Shown here: positions 57,450 to 64,000 of the stretch, piece after piece
How positions within the stretch are numbered: position 1 is the stretch's first letter
Layout: every line of letters begins with the position of its first letter
Assembly (NCBI GenBank): GCA_015179045.1
Contig: WHUZ01000083.1
Location: forward strand, 62,001-126,000
DNA: 64,000 nucleotides
Direction: 5' to 3'
Origin: Kalaharituber pfeilii
Lineage: Eukaryota; Ascomycota; Pezizomycetes; Pezizales; Pezizaceae
Notes under the pieces: generated by a model
The model's input: the letters and a program-made list of their open reading frames with translations, nothing else
Databases searched by the model: none
Told to the model about the DNA's origin: nothing
Translations under genes and position numbers: made by a program

Positions 57450-60400
57450 ATGACCAGAGCGAAGAAAGTGGTCACTGATTCGGAGCCGGAGCAATCCGCG
57501 CCTGCATCCGCCACCGAAACACCCTTCGACAATAACGACGAGAGCTACTCCGCATCAAACCGAAGCTCGGAAGATGAAGAAGAAGAAGAAGAGGAGGAGG
57601 ATGAGGAGGATGAGGAGGATGAGGAGGAGGATGAGGGGGAGGAAGTCCAGCAAGCTGGGTACGGAGATGAGGACGTATCAATGGAGGTATGGCTGTTACC
57701 AGGGAGCACGCGGTTAGAATGTGGCAAAACACGACAAGTGCTAACACAGAACTTTGTTAGGACGCTGATAATAATGTATGCAAGAGACTTGAGCTGAACA
57801 AACGCAGGCTTGGAATTTTCACAATGGCTAATCTGATACTGGTAGGCCGATGACGATGACACGGGATCAGAGCCCGTCGTTGTTGATGGAAGGCGGCGGA
57901 GGTCTGATGTCACGAATCTGCGGAAAAAAGAGTTTGGGAACAAGCACTCAAAGCTCGATAAGACAAAGGTAGAGGCTTTCTAGAGCAGAAGTGAACTATC
58001 CCATGCTGACTAGCGTACACAGACAACGGACACAGCCAAACGATACAGCTACCTTCTTGGACTCACAGATCTGTTCCGGCATTTCATTGGCAACAACGAG
58101 GAATTCCAGAGGATGATTGCGGAGGCAGACAAGAAAAAGGCTAAAGGGAAGGGTGGTGGTGACCATAGGCGGAGAAGGACTGAGCAAGAAGAAGACGAAG
58201 AATTACTAAACGACGAAAAGGGTGATGGCACTAGCGGCGGTACAATATTCACTGAAAGTCCGTCCTGTAAGTATACCACCGGACTTGGACAAAGCAGCAT
58301 ATTTTAACTAACTCAAAACTCTTCTAGTCATCAAAGGAGGCCAGATGAGAGACTACCAAATTGCTGGTCTAAACTGGCTAATATCACTTCATGAGAATGG
58401 TATCTCCGGTATATTAGCGGACGAAATGGGGCTCGGAAAAACCCTCCAGACCATATCTGTTAGCAGTTCTCATTTTCCATATGCGGAGCTTGGTTACTTA
58501 CAAACTGCAGTTTCTAGGGTATCTCCGCTACATCTGCGGTGTTAACGGGCCGCACCTCATCATGGTCCCCAAATCCACCCTCGACAATTGGAAGCGAGAA
58601 TTTGAGAAATGGACTCCAGAGGTTAGGACCTTGGTTCTCCAGGGCCCCAAGGAGGACCGCGCTAAACTCATTAACGAGCGTGTCTTGACTTCCGATTTTG
58701 ACGTGTTGATTACATCTTATGAGATGGTTCTTCGAGAAAAAATCCCACATGAAGAAATTTGCATGGGAGTACATCATCGTCGACGAGGCACACAGAATCA
58801 AGAATGAGGAGTCTTCACTAGCGCAGATAATTAGGTTGTTCCATTCCAGGAACAGGTTATTGATTACGGGAACCCCGCTGCAGAATAACCTCAGGGAGTT
58901 GTGGGCACTGCTGAATTTCTTGCTGCCGGATGTCTTTGGGGACTCCACTGCGTTTGATCAGTGGTTTGAAAAGCAGGGTGGGGATCAAGATATGGTGGTA
59001 AAGCAGCTTCATAAGGTGCTACGGCCGTTCTTGCTGCGAAGAGTCAAGAGTGATGTGGAGAAGAGCTTGCTCCCAAAGAAAGGTTAGTGCCGCATCCGCA
59101 TCTTAGGTGATGTAACTGACATTTGGGCAGAGCTCAATCTCTATATCGGTATGTCCGAAATGCAAGTCAAATGGTACCAGAAAATACTTGAAAAAGATAT
59201 CGATGCCGTCAACGGGGCTGGGGGCAAACGCGAATCCAAGACCCGCCTCCTCAACATCGTCATGCAACTCCGCAAGTGCTGCAACCACCCTTACCTCTTC
59301 GAGGGTGCCGAACCCGGCCCCCCATACACAACGGATGAACATCTGGTCTACAACTCCGCAAAAATGGTCATGCTAGACAAGATTCTGAAGCGCATGAAGG
59401 CCCAGGGATCGCGAGTGCTGATCTTCTCACAGATGAGCAGGATGCTGGATATTCTGGAGGACTATTGTCTCTTCCGCGAGTATCAGTACTGCAGGATCGA
59501 TGGCAGCACAGCTCATGAGGACCGTATTGCTGCAATTGACGAGTATAACAAGCCAGATAGCGAGAAGTTTATTTTCTTGTTAACGACCAGGGCAGGCGGG
59601 TTGGGTATTAATTTGACATCCGCGGATATTGTCATCTTGTATGATAGTGATTGGAATCCGCAGGCGGATCTGCAGGCTATGGACAGAGCGCACAGAATTG
59701 GGCAGAAGAAGCAAGTCCATGTGTTCCGGTTCATTACTGAGAATGCGATTGAGGAGAAGGTGTTGGAGAGAGCGGCGCAGAAGCTGCGGTTGGATCAGCT
59801 GGTTATTCAGCAAGGGCGTGCACAACAGGCGGCGAAGCAAGCAGCGTCGAAGGATGAGCTGTTGTCAATGATTCAACATGGCGCAGCAGACATTTTCAAC
59901 CCTGAGACCAAGGGAAAGAATGTTACAGGGCCTGATATGACCGACGACGAGATTGACGCCATTTTCAGGCACGGAGAGGAGCGCACAAAGGAGCTAAATG
60001 AGCGATACGCGAAGTTGGGGATTGATGATCTACAGAAATTTACGAGCGACTCAGCATATGAATGGAACGGCGAGGACTTTGCAAAGATTAAGAAGCCTGC
60101 CATTGGTGTTTCCTGGATTAATCCAGCAAAGAGAGAACGGAAGGAAGCTCATTACTCCATCGACAAGTACTACCGTGGGATGCTCAACCCCGTCAGCGCA
60201 AAGCCCGCTGAGGCAAAGCCCAAGGCACCCAAAGCTCCAAAGCAGGTCAACGTTGCAGACTTCCAATTCTATCCTCCGCGGCTTGTGGAGCTCCAAGAGA
60301 AGGAGACTGCGTACTTCCGGAAGCAACAAGGGTACAAGGTTCCTGCGCCCGAGATTGGTGAGGACGAGGACGCATCTGAGCGCGAGAACGAGCGCGCACT

Positions 60401-61506
60401 AGAGCAGGAGATCATCGATAACGCCGTTCCCTTGACGGAGGAGGAGGAAAAGGAGAAGGCGGAGCTAGCAGAACAGGGATTCAGCAATTGGACTAGGAGG
60501 GAATTTCAGCAGTTCATCCAGCTCTCGGCCAAGTACGGGCGGAACGCATATGGCCCGATTGCGTCTGAGATGGAAGCGAAGACTGAAAAGGAGGTCCGCG
60601 CATACGCAAAGGTCTTCTGGGAACGCTACACGGAGTTGTTCCAGTATGAAAAGTATATAAATCAGATTGAGCAAGGGGAGGAGAAGACGAGGCGGGTGAA
60701 CTCGCAGAAAAAGATGCTGAGGAAGAAGATGGAGATGTACCGTGTGCCGCTGGTGCAGTTGAAGATCAACTATACTGTGTCGACAACAAATAAGAAGGTC
60801 TATACGGACGAGGAGGACAGATTTTTGCTGTGCCAGCTCGACAAGCATGGACTGGACGCGGAGAATTTGTATGAGAAGATCAGGGATGAGATTAGGGAGT
60901 CGCCGTTGTTTAGGTTTGATTGGTTTTTCTTAAGCAGGACGCCGATTGAGATTGGGAGGAGATGTACAACGCTGATAAGTACGATTGTGAAGGAGTTTGA
61001 GGAGAAGGAAGGCGGGATGGGGTCGTCGGGCAGTGGCGGCGGTGTTGGGGGGGGAACCGGAGGTGGAATTAGTGCGATAGTGAATGGAGACGCCAAGAAG
61101 GCCGGAGCGACAGTGGAAAAGAAGGGTGTAAAGGGGAGGGAGAGGGATGAGGAGGAAGAGGAGGTGGAGGCACCAGTGTCAAAGAAGGGGAAGACGGGAC
61201 ATGGGGGAACTAGTACGCCGACGGCTACGGCAAAGGGGGCTACAAAGCCGCCGCCTAAGGTGAGTAGAATGAGTTTTGCGAGGTAGAGAATCCCAATGCA
61301 TGTGTGCAATGTGTCTGACACTCCGACAGAATAAGCAAGTCGAAAATACGAAATCGACCGCGGCGGCAGCGACGAAAGCGGCATCGTCGAACGCGACATC
61401 GCGGGCAACGAGCGTGGGTTCGACGACGTCGTCGACGGCCGCGGCGGCGAAGAGTAAGGGCAAGGTAGGGGCAGCGGCGGCGGCAGCGGCGGGAAGAAAG
61501 AAGTAG
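57450..61506 (+). CDS. ISWI-type chromatin-remodelling ATPase (Snf2, HAND-SANT-SLIDE)
   Basis: Nucleosome-spacing ATPase of the ISWI group (yeast Isw1/Isw2). Exons: 57450-57686, 57846-57968, 58023-58266, 58328-58458, 58511-59082, 59131-61259, 61330-61506; about 1203 residues. An acidic N-terminus leads to [13 protein letters not shown], Walker A DEMGLGKT, the DEAH box in [21 protein letters not shown], then lobe 2 with [13 protein letters not shown] and [17 protein letters not shown] ([10 protein letters not shown]) and SLIDE ([17 protein letters not shown]) domains follow. All but one splice site fit. In exon 5 the frame breaks at a run of six A (58737-58742), where five would give the expected [11 protein letters not shown] just before the DEAH box. 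I read this as an assembly indel or a recent mutation. Retaining the last intron (61260-61329) would swap the 58-residue Ala/Ser/Lys tail for eight residues. Confidence 0.95.
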
Positions 61507-62210
61507 TATTCTTCTTTTTTCCAACCTTTGGTCTTTTTTCATTATGCTGGTCTTTTTTTTTGATGTTGTTTTGTGTGTTGGGGTTTGGATAATTTATTTC
61601 GAAGTCACGTGACGCCTGACGAGATGAGATGAATTTGAAAGGAGGGCGCGGGAAAGGTTGAGAGGGTATATAATCCCTTTTTACACTTTTTTTTTTTTTT
61701 ATTCCCTTTTTCTTGTGTGTTTTCTTGTACAGTGCATTCCCTTTTTTTTTTTTTTTTTTTTTTTTTGCCCTCGTTGAACATTAAAGCTGTTTTTTCTTTT
61801 CTTTTCTTTTTTTTTTTTGCAATAGACCCTGTTTTTTTGCTGCTGAATCAGTAAGAGATGAGATATATATAATATATATATGCTATTCGGTATTGTACTG
61901 TAAACGGTACAGTGCTGTATCTGTGCTGTATTTGTATGAAAGAGATTTTTTCGTGTGCAAACCAGATAGTGAAGTTGGAATGTGATGTGTTCTATTTTGT
62001 TTGTTGGTATGTATTGTTGTGTTACGTTTTGGATGGATTGAATCCAAGTTATCTACTTCTTTGAAGGGAAAAAAGAAAGAGGGCAAATATGAAACGATAT
62101 GGTAAAGCAATTTTAAGGGGGGGAAAAAAACAAAACAAAAAAACCCATACCCAAGGATAAGAAAAAAAAAAAATTTCATACGACGCCCAATTTAACAAAA
62201 ACTCATGACA
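61507..62210. other. Convergent intergenic region, T-rich
   Basis: About 700 bp between the 3' ends of the ISWI and Rrp4 genes. Several T runs (61688-61700, 61742-61766, 61810-61819) and TATATA tracts near 61865-61880. Presumably 3' UTRs. No gene seen. Confidence 0.6.
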
Positions 62211-63521
62211 TTACAGCATCCTCCCCAATGCCCTCAACCCCCTCTCGACGACCTTCCTCCCTCTCTCGCCTTCAATCCAATATCCGCCTGCAAACGCATA
62301 CCCATCCCCTCCACCCTGCGTCCCCATCCCCCCTTGCGACCCCCCCTCGCCCCCCTCATCCACCTCCATGCCCCCTCCTCCACCTGCTCCTCCTCCTCCT
62401 CCTCCTCCTCCTTCCTCCTGTTCCATCTCCACGCACGCATCATACACCGCCCTTAGTCCGCTCTCGTCCACGTCCACCTCCTCCCTGACCATCGCCTTCA
62501 CGCATCCAATCACCCTCGCGATCTCCCGTCTGGTCGGCACCGGTATGTACTCGTTCACCGAGCTGTACATGCTCTCGCTGGACTCCTCCTCTAGTCTCGT
62601 TATACTGACGCCTTGCCCACCCTCCGCGCTCCCCCCGGTCGACGTGCCAGAGGGCTTCCCAACCCACACTAACCCGTTGACCCCCGCAATGACCTCGATC
62701 TCGCCTGCGCCCTCCCGCGCCTCCACCTTCCACACGTGCCTCTTGCTCCGCACGATCCGCCCCGGCGGCACCGCAACCAGCGCGCCGCCTCGGAGCTTCC
62801 CGAAGCGCAAGCTCCGCGTGTGTAAACTTGCCACCGCGCCCTCGCCGCCGCTGCCGCCTCCCCCTGTGAGGCTCTGCACCTCGGCAACAAGCAAGTCGCC
62901 TTCTTGGAAGAAGCCACGGATCTGTAACTCATCCGCCGCTGTGCGCCGCCGCAGGATGCCGCCCGGCAGATTGATGCTCGAGAGCAGCAGTACGGCGAGA
63001 TGATGCGAGCGGATGTCGACGCGCCACCGCTTCGTTTGCACGTCTGTGATGCGCCCGACGACAAGATCGCCAATCTGGGGCGTGTACCGGGATGACAGTG
63101 GGTGGATCGACAGGAGCTTGTTGGTCTTAAGAAGGGTCCCGGCGAGCGTCGAGATGATTGTCGATGCAGGTGCAGCCCCCCCAGTCCCCTGATCTTCAGA
63201 GTTGTTGCTGCTGCCACCGGGGTTTTTGGTAGGAATATACGTCCCGTGTCCCCTCATCCACTGCGGATCAGATGTGACGACCTCCCCGGGAGTGACAATC
63301 GCCGTCGTCAGCATGTCCGCATCTACATGATGCAGTTTCCGTCGGGTGGGCTGCCTCTGCTGTTGTCGCCTGGCGTGGGAGATTAATGTGTCCATGTCGA
63401 TGTCCTCGTCAGAGTCCACGTCGTCCATGCTGTAATCCTCATCTTCGTCCTCCCCCGGGCCACTGGAGGCGGTGGTAAAGTAGGATGGGGCGGCGAGGGG
63501 TGGGAGAATTTGGATTGGCAT
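62211..63521 (-). CDS. RRP4: Exosome complex subunit Rrp4
   Basis: Cap subunit of the RNA exosome, contacting RNA entering the nine-subunit ring for 3'-5' decay and rRNA/snRNA processing in nucleus and cytoplasm. Single exon, 436 residues. After an acidic N-terminus, the N-terminal exosome domain begins at VTPGEVVTSDPQWMRGHGTY (77-96). The S1 domain follows (about 145-240) with GDLVVGRITDVQTKRWRVDI, LLSSINLPGG and SLHTRSLRFGKL, then the KH-type region (about 245-350). It is longer than the roughly 360-residue yeast protein because of Gly-rich inserts: one inside the S1 domain near 219-227 and a long poly-Gly/Glu stretch near 380-410. The stop overlaps a T/A-rich region shared with the convergent ISWI gene. 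Confidence 0.95.
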   Translation of the reverse strand: MPIQILPPLAAPSYFTTASSGPGEDEDEDYSMDDVDSDEDIDMDTLISHARRQQQRQPTRRKLHHVDADMLTTAIVTPGEVVTSDPQWMRGHGTYIPTKNPGGSSNNSEDQGTGGAAPASTIISTLAGTLLKTNKLLSIHPLSSRYTPQIGDLVVGRITDVQTKRWRVDIRSHHLAVLLLSSINLPGGILRRRTAADELQIRGFFQEGDLLVAEVQSLTGGGGSGGEGAVASLHTRSLRFGKLRGGALVAVPPGRIVRSKRHVWKVEAREGAGEIEVIAGVNGLVWVGKPSGTSTGGSAEGGQGVSITRLEEESSESMYSSVNEYIPVPTRREIARVIGCVKAMVREEVDVDESGLRAVYDACVEMEQEEGGGGGGGGAGGGGGMEVDEGGEGGSQGGMGTQGGGDGYAFAGGYWIEGERGRKVVERGLRALGRML

Positions 63522-64000
63522 TTGCGAGGCTTATGTCTGCTGTGCTCGAGTGCAGAGGGGAGGTTGAGTTTTGTGCTGTTTCAATGGTGGGAAATCTGAG
63601 GTAACAAAGCTGGGGCGCTGTTACAATTTGCGTGGGGTACCAGGAGGTTCCCGCAGAGCCGCATCTTCTTAGAGCCGCACTAAGCCCAGATTTAGCAGTA
63701 GCTCTTGGCTTTAGCTACACAGTCTCATTTCTCGGCGAGACCCAACGTACACATATATCGCACTTCCCACAGCAATATGCGCTGAGATATATCCGCTACA
63801 AAAGAAAGCAAATAGCAGACCGTAACATGTAAGGGAGTTTGCGTGTGAACTTGTATTAAGAAAAAAAAGGAGACAAGCGACTAGACTGAGAGGAAATTGG
63901 GAAAAGGAAACCCCATGAAGCAAGATGGTAGCAGTAACCGTTTGTTTCCTGTATCCGCTCCTTCTGTACCCTTTTCCATCCGCTGGCACGCCCCACCTTA
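63522..64000. other. Right-edge intergenic sequence
   Basis: About 480 bp upstream of RRP4 to the window edge. No coding frame of protein character; presumably promoter sequence of RRP4 and perhaps of a gene beyond the window. Confidence 0.5.

Noticed and set aside
62205..63003. Plus-strand Pro/Ser-rich frames across RRP4
   Set aside because: Antisense to a clear Rrp4 coding sequence.

Overview
The window is nuclear DNA of a filamentous ascomycete (Pezizomycotina). Genes carry short introns, mostly 48-110 nt, with GT(A/G)(A/T)GT donors, CTAAC-like branch sites and YAG acceptors. One gene encodes a WetA-type spore-maturation regulator, a family typical of Pezizomycotina. Intergenic regions are long and hold microsatellites, long homopolymers and transposon debris, so this is not a very compact genome. 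I cannot assign a genus from sequence alone.

Layout. 1-3738 (-): 5' part of a PX-PH phospholipase D, cut by the left edge. 8268-12508 (+): six-exon PNUTS/Ppn1-like PP1-targeting protein with TFIIS-N domain, RVxF motif and CCCH zinc finger. 15010-16430 (-): AIM24-family protein. 18647-19982 (+): secreted, Cys-rich, acidic-tailed protein with a doubtful reading frame. About 21137-23642 (+): very acidic protein ending in a Mim2-like segment. 24206-25094 (-) and 25156-27033 (+): a tightly divergent pair, both with basic, presequence-like N-termini: a conserved unknown fungal protein and the tRNA 2-thiouridylase MnmA/Slm3. 27034-36127: 9 kb without a supported gene. 36128-38605 (+): wetA. 41414-43336 (+): Dal5-type MFS permease. 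43337-53755: repeat-rich, with a 720-bp TIR element, satellites, degenerate tandem repeats and a small heptad-repeat coiled-coil gene. 53756-54601 (-): HAPSTR1/DUF4588-like protein. 54949-57022: a 2.07-kb imperfect palindrome around a broken Mutator-like transposase. 57450-61506 (+): ISWI chromatin remodeller. 62211-63521 (-): exosome subunit Rrp4.

The genes are mostly unrelated housekeeping genes with one developmental regulator. There is no biosynthetic cluster. Nuclear RNA and chromatin functions (PNUTS-like, ISWI, Rrp4) and mitochondrial functions (MnmA, its divergent neighbour, possibly the Mim2-like protein) recur, but only the divergent pair is close enough to suggest shared control.

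Several coding regions look intact except for one-base problems. The clearest is an extra A in a run of six inside the ISWI helicase domain. This fits homopolymer errors in the assembly at least as well as real mutations. All exon boundaries were placed by eye and by phase, without transcripts.
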